In this document: positions 1-6,496 of the stretch, piece by piece
Numbering within the stretch: the stretch's first letter is position 1
Layout of the letters: each line of letters begins with the position of its first letter
From: CAZSDW01 sp964605705
GTDB taxonomy: Bacteria; Fidelibacterota; UBA2242
DNA length: 11,234 nucleotides
Assembly (NCBI GenBank): GCA_964605705.1
Contig: CAZSDW010000075.1
Span: 1 to 11,234, forward strand
Direction: 5' to 3'
The notes under the pieces: generated by a model
Databases searched by the model: none
Told to the model about the DNA's origin: nothing
What the model saw: only the letters and a program-made list of their open reading frames with translations
Position numbers and translations under genes: made by a program

Positions 1-55
<55 letters not shown>

Positions 56-209
56 TTTCATTCAAATAGCACTCGCAATAAAGGTGACCTTCCCGACCCC
101 TCGGGACGCTCTACCGACTGAGCTACGTGGACATTCATTCAAATAACACTCGCAATAAAGGTGACCTTCCCGACCTATCGGGACGCTCTACCGACAAAGC
201 TACGTGGAC
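56..209 (-). repeat. Two tandem 77-nt tRNA-like repeat units
   Basis: Two units with 5' ends at 132 and 209 (minus strand) repeat with an exact 77-nt period, in register with the 5' end of tRNA-Thr at 55. Each starts GTCCACG-TA, has a D arm, a hairpin TCCCGA-N4-TCGGGA where the anticodon arm should be, and the variable-region sequence AAGGTCACC. Each then departs from tRNA into an AT-rich stretch beginning TTTATTGCGAGTG. No strand complementary to GTCCACG follows, and no normal T arm is seen, so these are not functional tRNAs. The unit nearer tRNA-Gly has a damaged D stem (GCTTTG instead of GCTCAG). They look like partial duplications of the neighbouring tRNA-Thr with a replaced anticodon arm. 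They would be co-transcribed with the operon. Confidence 0.75.
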
Positions 210-260
210 ACATTTAAAATTTTGACTGTATGGTGAAGATCCTTCTTGTATTCAGACAAG

Positions 261-331
261 AGCGGGTGAAGGGGATCGAACCCTCGTCACCGGCTTGGAA
301 GGCCGGAGCTTTACCACTAAGCTACACCCGC
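261..331 (-). tRNA. tRNA-Gly(UCC)
   Basis: On the minus strand the acceptor strands GCGGGTG and CACCCGC pair fully, with discriminator base T. The D arm is GCTTAGTGGTAAAGC, the anticodon stem CCGGC/GCCGG encloses CTTCCAA (anticodon UCC), and the T arm contains GGTTCGATCC. The length is 71 nt and CCA is not encoded, so it must be added after transcription. It is the third gene in the tRNA operon, corresponding to glyT. Confidence 0.96.
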
Positions 332-340
332 GAGGGAATG

Positions 341-423
341 TGGGCCGGGATGGATTTGAACCACCGTAGGCATCCGCCGGCAGATTTACAGTCTGCTGCC
401 ATTAACCACTCGGCCACCGACCC
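341..423 (-). tRNA. tRNA-Tyr(GUA)
   Basis: This is an 83-nt class II tRNA with a long variable arm on the minus strand. The acceptor strands GGGTCGG/CCGGCCC pair with one G-U, followed by discriminator A. The anticodon stem GCAGA/TCTGC encloses CTGTAAA, giving anticodon GUA. The variable arm follows and the T arm contains GGTTCAAATCC. CCA is not encoded. Only 9 nt separate it from tRNA-Gly downstream. Confidence 0.96.
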
Positions 424-582
424 ATTATGAATATTGATAAAAAAGATAGGGGGAATTTTTACTGTTTTTAAAACAGATTGCCTTGACCTAACGAAAGTAG
501 ACACTCTCTCCCAAAAACCCTCCTTTATCCGGGTATTGGTAATCGTCAAATCTCCATTTCAAAAACCACTTTCAATTCTCTG
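424..582. other. Spacer between tRNA-Thr and tRNA-Tyr, no gene
   Basis: This 159-nt spacer is unusually long for one between tRNA genes of a single operon. It holds an AT-rich perfect inverted repeat at 462-476 (CTGTTTT-T-AAAACAG), too tight to fold as drawn without losing inner pairs. No convincing coding sequence is present; open frames crossing it run through tRNA sequence. It may contain processing sites or a second promoter for tRNA-Tyr, but I see no clear promoter motif. Confidence 0.5.
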
Positions 583-655
583 AGCCACCAGCAGGGATCG
601 AACCCGCGACCCGCTGATTACAAATCAGCCGCTCTACCAGCTGAGCTATGGTGGC
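583..655 (-). tRNA. tRNA-Thr(UGU)
   Basis: On the minus strand GCCACCA pairs with TGGTGGC, followed by discriminator T. The D arm is GCTCAGCTGGTAGAGC, the anticodon loop TTGTAAT gives anticodon UGU for threonine, and the T arm contains GGTTCGATCC. The length is 73 nt and CCA is not encoded. It is the first gene of the operon, corresponding to thrU. Confidence 0.96.
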
Positions 656-661
656 ATCTGT

Positions 662-667
662 ATTATA
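662..667 (-). promoter_or_regulatory. Possible -10 box of tRNA operon
   Basis: A perfect TATAAT lies on the minus strand with six bases between it and the tRNA-Thr(UGU) 5' end. No good -35 match is seen 16-18 nt upstream. Transcription would begin almost at the mature 5' end, so the true promoter may lie further upstream. Confidence 0.3.
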
Positions 668-731
668 TGGATCAGGAGCCTCAGCATCCTTTTCCCATGA
701 ACCATCCTGAGATTAGCGGCATACTCTGAAA

Positions 732-760
732 TTGAAAAAAGCCTTGAAAGTTAATAAAAT
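732..760 (+). promoter_or_regulatory. Candidate promoter of the epimerase-hldA unit
   Basis: TTGAAA (732-737) and TAAAAT (755-760) are separated by 17 nt, close to a housekeeping sigma consensus, in an AT-rich stretch about 95 nt before the start codon at 856. The motif match is seen directly and its activity is inferred. Bacteroidetes often use a different consensus, so confidence is limited. Confidence 0.4.
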
Positions 761-855
761 ATTTTCAGATATCAACTATTTATTTAAAAAAAATTTAGAA
801 TTTTTTTTCTTGTTTGAATTTTTTAATTTTGCCATCATATTTCAGAGGGAATTTT

Positions 856-1818
856 ATGACAGTACTTATTTCCGGATCAGCAGGTTTTATTGGATTCCAC
901 CTCAGTAGAAAATTACTGAAAAAAGGACTGAAGGTGGTTGGCTACGATAATGTCAATAACTATTACGATCCCACTTTAAAGACATCACGCCTGGTAATTC
1001 TTAAAAGTTTCGATAATTTCATTTTTTATAAAAATGACCTTTGTGACTTCAAAGCGCTGGAAAAGGTCTTCGAAAACCATCAAATCGACACCGTCTGCAA
1101 TCTTGCGGCACAGGCAGGCGTGCGCTATTCACTCATCAATCCTTTTGCCTACCAGAAATCCAATCTGGAAGGATTTCTGAATATCATAGAGTTATCAAAA
1201 CGTGCCAACGTCAAAAATTTCGTCTATGCATCCAGTTCAAGTGTTTATGGGAAAAATAAAAAACTGCCTTTCTCAGTAGATGATAATGTCGATCATCCGA
1301 TTTCGCTCTATGCCGCATCTAAAAAATCCAATGAACTGATTGCTCATACCTACTCACATCTGTACAATCTTCCAACTACCGGTTTACGGTTTTTTACGGT
1401 ATATGGTCCGTATGGACGACCGGATATGGCATTGTTTATCTTTACTAAAAAAATCCTTGATGGTGTTCCGATCGACGTTTATAATCATGGCAAAATGCGA
1501 CGGGATTTCACCTATGTCGATGACATTGTCAATGGAATCATTAACGCTCTGAATCTGCCATCTCCTTATGAAATTTTCAACCTTGGAAATCATCGCAGTG
1601 AAAATCTCATGGATTTCATCAGTTTGATTGAACAGAACCTCGGAAAAAAGGCTATCATCAACTTCATGCCGATTCAGCCAGGCGATGTCCCTGAAACCTT
1701 TGCCGATATCGATCATGCCCGCAAAAAACTGGGCTTCAATCCAAGCACCGGAATCGATGTCGGGATTAAACATTTTATCGATTGGTACAAACAGTACTAT
1801 CACATTAAAACAGAGTAG
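856..1818 (+). CDS. UDP-glucuronate 4-epimerase-like NAD-dependent sugar epimerase
   Basis: This 320-residue extended short-chain dehydrogenase/reductase probably interconverts UDP-glucuronate and UDP-galacturonate in the cytoplasm for surface polysaccharide or LPS. The Rossmann motif GSAGFIG is at residues 7-13. The segment AAQAGVRYS (84-92), the serine-rich VYASSSSVYG (123-132) and the catalytic Y152-xxx-K156 (LYAASK) follow. TVYGPYGRPDMALF (181-194) is the stretch typical of the CapI/LspL glucuronate epimerases. The length fits the family. I chose ATG 856 over an in-frame TTG at 814 because AGAGGGA (844-850) sits at good ribosome-binding distance and the Rossmann strand then starts at residue 3. 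It lies 3 nt upstream of the heptose kinase, suggesting one operon. The exact sugar substrate is inferred, and another UDP-hexose epimerase is possible. Confidence 0.88.
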   Translation: MTVLISGSAGFIGFHLSRKLLKKGLKVVGYDNVNNYYDPTLKTSRLVILKSFDNFIFYKNDLCDFKALEKVFENHQIDTVCNLAAQAGVRYSLINPFAYQKSNLEGFLNIIELSKRANVKNFVYASSSSVYGKNKKLPFSVDDNVDHPISLYAASKKSNELIAHTYSHLYNLPTTGLRFFTVYGPYGRPDMALFIFTKKILDGVPIDVYNHGKMRRDFTYVDDIVNGIINALNLPSPYEIFNLGNHRSENLMDFISLIEQNLGKKAIINFMPIQPGDVPETFADIDHARKKLGFNPSTGIDVGIKHFIDWYKQYYHIKTE

Positions 1819-1821
1819 CAC

Positions 1822-2808
1822 ATGACACCTTATCACGATACTACCAAAGAGGAACTTCGTTCACTTTTTAATGATATATCCACGCTGCATATCCTGGTCG
1901 TTGGTGATTTGATCCTGGATAATTATATCTGGGGCTCGGTGAGTCGGATTTCCCCGGAAGCACCGGTTCCGATAATCCATGTCGGAAAAAAGGAAAGCCG
2001 CTTAGGCGGTGCCGGCAATGTCGCTGCCAACCTTGCCAGCCTTGGCTCCAAGGTATCACTAGCTGGAATTTGCGGCACGGATAATTCGGAAGATATACTG
2101 CTCGAATTGTGCCATCAGAGAAAAATTGAGCCGCTAATTTACGCGCTGGAACATCGTACTACAACCGTCAAATCCCGGGTTATTGCCCAGCATCAGCAGC
2201 TCCTGAGAATTGACGACGAAACCTGTGACGGCATCCCCGACGATGCAGCCGGTCAATTATTTCAATTGATTTCCACAGGTCCTAACCTCTACGATGGCGT
2301 GATTATTTCAGATTATAATAAAGGTCTCCTGACTTTCGATCTGACCGCAAAAATCATTCAGCATTTTTCAGATATACCGGTGATTGTCGATCCTAAAAGT
2401 AATGATTTTCAAAAGTACCGTGGCGCCACAACTTTAAAACCTAACCGGAAAGAATTCATTACCGCGCTGAAGCATCCCGATATGCAGGATGCTGAAATTG
2501 AAGAATACGCCCGGCAACTGGTCTCACAAAATGATCTTGAAGGACTGGTCATCACGCTTGGTGATCAGGGCGTATATATACTCGATAACAACAAAGACAG
2601 TATGATTATTCCAACCAAAGCCCGCGAAGTATATGACGTCAGTGGCGCCGGCGATACCTTTATCGCGACGTTTCTTGCGGGTTTAATCCTTTCTGAAGAT
2701 TGGTTCCTGGCGGCAAAAGCTGCTAACCTGGCATCGGGTGTGGTTGTAGGAAAAATCGGCACCGCCACCGTCACCATTGATGAAATATTTAAAAATTACG
2801 AATTATAA
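1822..2808 (+). CDS. hldA: D-glycero-beta-D-manno-heptose-7-phosphate kinase (RfaE domain I)
   Basis: This 328-residue PfkB/ribokinase-family sugar kinase is predicted to phosphorylate heptose 7-phosphate at C1 with ATP, giving heptose 1,7-bisphosphate for ADP-heptose synthesis. The N-terminal segment VVGDLILDNYIWG (26-38) followed by SRISPEAPVP (41-50) is characteristic of the RfaE1/HldE kinase domain. GGAGN (62-66), VDPKS (189-193) and KPNRKE (206-211) follow. The PfkB signature DVSGAGDTF (272-280) contains the catalytic base D278. The length matches the kinase domain alone. There is no C-terminal nucleotidyltransferase domain, so a separate HldC-type adenylyltransferase is expected elsewhere. 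It starts 3 nt after the epimerase stop and is probably co-transcribed with it. Its 3' end converges on cysS with four bases between stop codons. The product is the substrate of the GmhB-like protein encoded at 5791-6363. Confidence 0.9.
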   Translation: MTPYHDTTKEELRSLFNDISTLHILVVGDLILDNYIWGSVSRISPEAPVPIIHVGKKESRLGGAGNVAANLASLGSKVSLAGICGTDNSEDILLELCHQRKIEPLIYALEHRTTTVKSRVIAQHQQLLRIDDETCDGIPDDAAGQLFQLISTGPNLYDGVIISDYNKGLLTFDLTAKIIQHFSDIPVIVDPKSNDFQKYRGATTLKPNRKEFITALKHPDMQDAEIEEYARQLVSQNDLEGLVITLGDQGVYILDNNKDSMIIPTKAREVYDVSGAGDTFIATFLAGLILSEDWFLAAKAANLASGVVVGKIGTATVTIDEIFKNYEL

Positions 2809-2812
2809 ATAA

Positions 2813-4216
2813 TCAGGTTTTAATAGTTCGTTTCCACAGCGTCCCCTGAGGTGTGTCTTCGAGGATAATTCCACGTTCCGACAGCTCGTCCCGAATGCGG
2901 TCAGCCTCAGCCCAGTTACGATCCTGACGGGCTTGATTCCGCGCATCGATTAATTGCTGATCAGCAGCAGACAGCTTCTTTTCCGGTTCTGTCAACACAT
3001 TCAGGATTGAATCAATTTTTTCAAGAAAGTCCATCACTATTGCCGCATCAAGATCCGTCAACGGCTTTTTCAGACGGAATGTATTCAGCTCATGGACAAA
3101 GGAAAAAACAGCACCCAGCGCACCGGAGATATTCAGATCATCATCCAGGGTTGTTTCAAACTCATCCAGATATTTATTGGCAATATCCTGTACTTGCGCC
3201 GGTCCTTTCTGAAAATTATCGCTAAGTGACTTTTTGAAATCGCGCAGTCGCATGATACTCTTCGCCGCGGCTTCGACCTTATCAAAAGTAAAATTTAATT
3301 TCTGTCGATAATGAGTACTCAGCAGGACATAGCGGATCGCCGTTGCGTTGATGCCCTTATCCAGGAGTTCCCGCAAACGATAAAAATTACCAGCTGATTT
3401 GCTCATCTTGTCACCCTCAACCATCAGGTGCTCGCAATGCAGCCAGTAATTGACAAATTTTTTGCCGCTAGCGGCTTCACTCTGGGCGATCTCATTTTCA
3501 TGATGAGGAAAGATATTATCCACGCCACCGGTATGAATATCGAAATGCTGACCGAGATATTTTGAACTCATGGCAGAACATTCCACATGCCACCCCGGAC
3601 GACCCTTGCCAATCGCAGTTTCCCAGAAAACCGGACCATCTTCCGCTTTCCAGCCTTTCCACAGCGCAAAATCCCGAATAGCCTCTTTTGCGTATTCATC
3701 ACTCTGGACGCGGGTGCCCGGGCGCATTTCCTCTGTATTTAAATGTGCCAGTTTGCCATAATCGGGATAGTCCGATACTCTGAAATAGATCGAGCCGTCC
3801 TCGGTTTGATAAGCAACACCGTTTTTCAACAAAGCCTGGATTAACTGTACCATTTCCGGAATATGATCGGTCGCCGCGGGATAGTGCTCCGCTCGCTCAA
3901 TCCCCAGAGCATCCAGATCTTCGAAGAAAGCCAGCTGGTACGGTTGTGTAAATTCATGGATCGTTTTATTATCCTGATAGGCGTCCCGGATAATCTTGTC
4001 ATCCACATCCGTAATGTTCATAACCTGGGTAACGCGATATCCCTTAAATTTCAGATAGCGTCGCAGCAGGTCCTCAAAAATGTATGCCCGAAAATTCCCG
4101 ATATGAGCATAATTATAAACCGTCGGTCCGCAAGTGTACATTCGGACGACACCGGGTTCAATGGGATTAAACCTCTCTTTTTTCCGGGTCATGGTATTAT
4201 AAAACCGGGGTGCCAT
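2813..4216 (-). CDS. cysS: Cysteinyl-tRNA synthetase
   Basis: This 467-residue class I aminoacyl-tRNA synthetase charges tRNA-Cys in the cytoplasm. The zinc ligands expected for the family are all present: C29 (YTCGPTVY), C213 (HVECSAM), H238 and E242 (FPHHENE). The HIGH motif appears as HIGN (38-41) and the KMSKS loop is intact (270-274). A helical C-terminal region follows, ending with the conserved-looking RNWAEADRIRDEL segment (433-445). The length is close to the 461 residues of the E. coli enzyme. The start at 4216 aligns with known N termini and lies only 2 nt after the stop codon of the NusG-like gene, implying translational coupling. It is the last gene of the gmhB-ddl-nusG-like-cysS operon. 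No terminator hairpin is visible in the 4-nt gap before the convergent kinase gene. Confidence 0.97.
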   Translation of the reverse strand: MAPRFYNTMTRKKERFNPIEPGVVRMYTCGPTVYNYAHIGNFRAYIFEDLLRRYLKFKGYRVTQVMNITDVDDKIIRDAYQDNKTIHEFTQPYQLAFFEDLDALGIERAEHYPAATDHIPEMVQLIQALLKNGVAYQTEDGSIYFRVSDYPDYGKLAHLNTEEMRPGTRVQSDEYAKEAIRDFALWKGWKAEDGPVFWETAIGKGRPGWHVECSAMSSKYLGQHFDIHTGGVDNIFPHHENEIAQSEAASGKKFVNYWLHCEHLMVEGDKMSKSAGNFYRLRELLDKGINATAIRYVLLSTHYRQKLNFTFDKVEAAAKSIMRLRDFKKSLSDNFQKGPAQVQDIANKYLDEFETTLDDDLNISGALGAVFSFVHELNTFRLKKPLTDLDAAIVMDFLEKIDSILNVLTEPEKKLSAADQQLIDARNQARQDRNWAEADRIRDELSERGIILEDTPQGTLWKRTIKT

Positions 4217-4218
4217 AC

Positions 4219-4803
4219 TTACATTCCCAGGGGTAGCGTTATTCTGGTTTTTTTCGAATCATCTTTTTTGACCGGCACCAGCAGGGACGGATCCACCTGG
4301 ACTTCGTAGGATGCTTGGATGGCATCCAGTGAAATGATAAAATGATTTTCATTTTCGATCCTCTGGATTTTTCCGATAATGCCTTTCAGTGGACCATTGC
4401 TAACCTCAACCATTTCCCCTGTCTTTAAGTATTCCCGTGGTTGCATCTCCATACCACTTGTCACTGTTCGTTTAAGCGCCTCGATCTGAAAATCAGGGAT
4501 TGGCGCCAGTTCCTGGTTAAATTTAACAAATCGAACAACACCGTTCGTCTGGAGAACATAAATCGAATACTTCGCCGGAATATGCACAAACACATATCCT
4601 CGAATGAGAGGTACTTCTACATTTTTTTTGCGATCACTCCAGATATGACGTTCTTTCACCAAAGGAACATAAGCCTCAATGTCTTTCTCCAGTAAAAATT
4701 CAGCAATCCTTTTCTCGTGCCGTGGTTTGGTGTAAATTGCAAACCACTGGATGACACTGAAATCCTTTGGATGGATTATGCCATTTTGAATCAGATCAGT
4801 CAT
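4219..4803 (-). CDS. NusG-family transcription antiterminator, UpxY/RfaH-like
   Basis: This 194-residue NusG paralogue is predicted to bind RNA polymerase and promote elongation of particular operons. The NGN domain begins at WFAIYTKPRHEKR (20-32), with the NusG core PLIRGYVFV (65-73) and GVVRFV (88-93). A KOW motif lies at about 126-146 (KTGEMVEVSNGPLKGIIGK) and a final beta-strand region ends around residue 178. The sequence resembles the UpxY proteins of Bacteroidetes capsule loci more than general NusG, which is usually found beside secE and lacks this short leader. It overlaps ddl by 8 nt and ends 2 nt before cysS. Its position inside a ddl-cysS housekeeping operon, rather than heading a polysaccharide operon, is unusual. 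Its target operon cannot be told from the sequence. It could also be a general elongation factor paralogue. Confidence 0.85.
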   Translation of the reverse strand: MTDLIQNGIIHPKDFSVIQWFAIYTKPRHEKRIAEFLLEKDIEAYVPLVKERHIWSDRKKNVEVPLIRGYVFVHIPAKYSIYVLQTNGVVRFVKFNQELAPIPDFQIEALKRTVTSGMEMQPREYLKTGEMVEVSNGPLKGIIGKIQRIENENHFIISLDAIQASYEVQVDPSLLVPVKKDDSKKTRITLPLGM

Positions 4804-5791
4804 TTGAAGAAATCCCTAAGCTGATGATTTCTTCAAGCAATTGATTGAAATTCATTCCGATCGCTTTTGCCGCTTTGGGCACCAGGCTGGTGGAAGTCAT
4901 ACCGGGCAGTGTATTCATTTCCAGAAAATAGGGTTTGTTCTCCTCACTGAGCCTGAGGTCCATTCGACCATACCCGGCACAATGCAGAAGTTTAAAAGCT
5001 CGAACCGAATCAGTCTGGATGGATTTTGCCAGTGCATCATTAATGTCGGCAGGTACATGATATTCGCTCATGCCACTCGTGTACTTACACTCATAATCGT
5101 AAATTCCATGGCGGGGACAGATTTCAACCACCGGAAGTGCCTGATCACCCAGCACCGCTACGGTCAATTCTCGTCCCGATATGTATTCCTCGACCAGAAA
5201 AACTGAGTTGTATTGCAACGCTAAATCAATAGCCGAACGGATTTCATCCGCCTGCTTTACGATTGTCAAGCCGACCGTGGAACCTTCATGACCGGGTTTT
5301 ATAACGACCGGAAGATTAAATTTTTCTATTATTTGATGAGTAATCCGGTCATAATCAATATCCCCGTCCCGTTTAAAATACAGCCATTCCGGCGTGGGGA
5401 TGCCATTCTTTTCAAAAATCATTTTAGTAATCACTTTATCCATGGCAATCGCGCATCCCTCAGCATCCGAACCATTGAACTTGTGGTTAAAGGTCTGCAA
5501 TATACCCTGGATAACACCGTTTTCACCGGTTCCGCCATGCAGGGCACTGAATACGAAGTCGGCAGACTGTATCTCGGGAACCATCAGTAAATTCAATAAA
5601 TTTCGGTCACCGTTTTTAATCATTATCGGGGAAGCTTTGATATCACTCTGCAACTGTTCAATCGGCAAAACCGTATCTATCAAAAGCACATCATGACCAT
5701 TTTCTTTTAAGGCGATGGCGATGTTCTTCCCGCTGGAAAGCGACACCTCCCTTTCCGAGGATGTGCCACCCATTAATACCACAATTCTCAT
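4796..5791 (-). CDS. ddl: D-alanine--D-alanine ligase
   Basis: This 331-residue ATP-grasp ligase joins two D-alanines for peptidoglycan precursor synthesis in the cytoplasm. The N terminus MGGTSSEREVS (7-17) and HGGTGENG (85-92) match the substrate-binding domain. ATP-grasp motifs include KPGHEGSTVGL (165-175), RMDLR (276-280) and the metal- and substrate-binding LEMNTLPGMT (290-299). The omega-loop motif YDYECKY (231-237) carries the tyrosine pattern associated with D-Ala rather than D-lactate specificity. I chose ATG 5791 over an upstream in-frame ATG at 5815 because it gives the family N terminus. It also shares one base with the TAA stop of the phosphatase gene (TAATG), a typical coupling arrangement. 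An AAGGAAG stretch lies about 13 nt upstream. The 3' end overlaps the NusG-like gene by 8 nt. Confidence 0.96.
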   Translation of the reverse strand: MRIVVLMGGTSSEREVSLSSGKNIAIALKENGHDVLLIDTVLPIEQLQSDIKASPIMIKNGDRNLLNLLMVPEIQSADFVFSALHGGTGENGVIQGILQTFNHKFNGSDAEGCAIAMDKVITKMIFEKNGIPTPEWLYFKRDGDIDYDRITHQIIEKFNLPVVIKPGHEGSTVGLTIVKQADEIRSAIDLALQYNSVFLVEEYISGRELTVAVLGDQALPVVEICPRHGIYDYECKYTSGMSEYHVPADINDALAKSIQTDSVRAFKLLHCAGYGRMDLRLSEENKPYFLEMNTLPGMTSTSLVPKAAKAIGMNFNQLLEEIISLGISSND

Positions 5792-6363
5792 TATTTCTGA
5801 CTTCCTTCCAAACACTCGATCAGTTGTGCTGCTTCAAAAATGTTTCCAGTGATATAATCTGGTTTTGGTTCCCATGAATTCACAACATTTAAGGGCGGAG
5901 TTTTGACACCGGTTCTGACAAAAATCGTCCGGCAGCCAACAGCTTGCCCGGTCTGAATATCCTTTAGTGAGTCACCGATAAAAAAAGACCGTCCCGGATC
6001 GATTTGATGCTCCCTGATCGCTTTGTCAATATTCCCTGTCTTAGGTTTCCGGCAATTACAATTTTCCTCAGGAAGATGCGGACAATAGTAAATGCCATCG
6101 ATTTTACTGTTGTGGTTTCGGGCGATTTCTTCGATTTTCCCATGAATTGCCTGCACCGTTTCAAGGCTGGTCATCTGACGACTAATCGCCGATTGATTGG
6201 TAATCAGGATAATCTTATAGCCAAGCCGGGCAAATAATTCAAGAGCTCGCGGTGTAAAATCGAAAAGTCGGAATTCCTTGATGGATTTAATATAATCAAC
6301 ACTGTCTTCACTCAGAGTTCCATCTCGATCAAGAAACACGGCTTTATTTTGCATAACATTCAA
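5791..6363 (-). CDS. gmhB: D-glycero-D-manno-heptose 1,7-bisphosphate phosphatase-like HAD hydrolase
   Basis: This 190-residue HAD-IIIA phosphatase is predicted to remove the 7-phosphate of heptose 1,7-bisphosphate in ADP-heptose synthesis. DRDGT (12-16) supplies the nucleophile D12 and the acid/base D14. TNQS (55-58) is motif II, K106 is the likely motif III lysine, and GDSLKD (130-135) holds the metal-binding aspartates. The zinc-loop cysteines and histidine that distinguish GmhB from other HAD enzymes are present: C94-x-H96, C102 and C104. The related histidinol phosphatase domain of HisB shares this fold, but the nearby heptose kinase favours GmhB. The first ATG (6363) is used; ATG 6354 is an equally possible start, since neither has a strong ribosome-binding site. 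It is the first gene of the minus-strand operon and is coupled to ddl through TAATG. Confidence 0.88.
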   Translation of the reverse strand: MNVMQNKAVFLDRDGTLSEDSVDYIKSIKEFRLFDFTPRALELFARLGYKIILITNQSAISRQMTSLETVQAIHGKIEEIARNHNSKIDGIYYCPHLPEENCNCRKPKTGNIDKAIREHQIDPGRSFFIGDSLKDIQTGQAVGCRTIFVRTGVKTPPLNVVNSWEPKPDYITGNIFEAAQLIECLEGSQK

Positions 6364-6412
6364 AATTATTTATACCAGAAAACCAACACATCGTAAAAAT
6401 TGTCGCTGTAAG

Positions 6413-6431
6413 TTACAATTCTTAATTGTAA
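6413..6431. promoter_or_regulatory. Perfect palindrome between divergent genes, operator-like
   Basis: TTACAATT-CTT-AATTGTAA is a perfect inverted repeat with 8-bp arms and a 3-nt centre. It lies in the 133-nt region between the divergently transcribed gmhB and the homocysteine methyltransferase gene. It is not followed by a T tract on either strand, so it reads better as a dimeric regulator site than as a terminator. The regulator is unknown. Confidence 0.45.
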
Positions 6432-6496
6432 AAAAATAGTGCTGAACACTGCTAAAACATGTAAATTGATTTTGGCATTGCACGACCGAAAAATCG

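Noticed and set aside
56..209. Reading the two tRNA-like units as functional tRNAs (for example proline with anticodon GGG)
   Set aside because: The acceptor 3' strand and T arm are missing and the anticodon arm has a 6-bp stem with a 4-nt loop, so they cannot form normal tRNAs.
230..549. Open frames on both strands over 230-430 and 322-549
   Set aside because: They run through tRNA-Gly and tRNA-Tyr and are translations of tRNA sequence, not proteins.
814..855. Upstream extension of the epimerase from a TTG codon at 814
   Set aside because: The extension adds residues absent from the family and has no ribosome-binding site. ATG 856 has AGAGGGA at proper distance and starts right at the Rossmann strand.
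1384..1836. 150-residue open frame antisense to the epimerase gene
   Set aside because: It is fully contained in a strongly supported gene on the other strand and has no recognisable motif.
3863..4309. 148-residue plus-strand open frame over the cysS start and NusG-like end
   Set aside because: It is antisense to two well-supported genes and is a shadow frame without recognisable domains.
5792..5815. Earlier in-frame ATG for ddl at 5815
   Set aside because: The added residues do not belong to the Ddl N terminus, while ATG 5791 forms a TAATG junction with the preceding gene and gives the normal family start.
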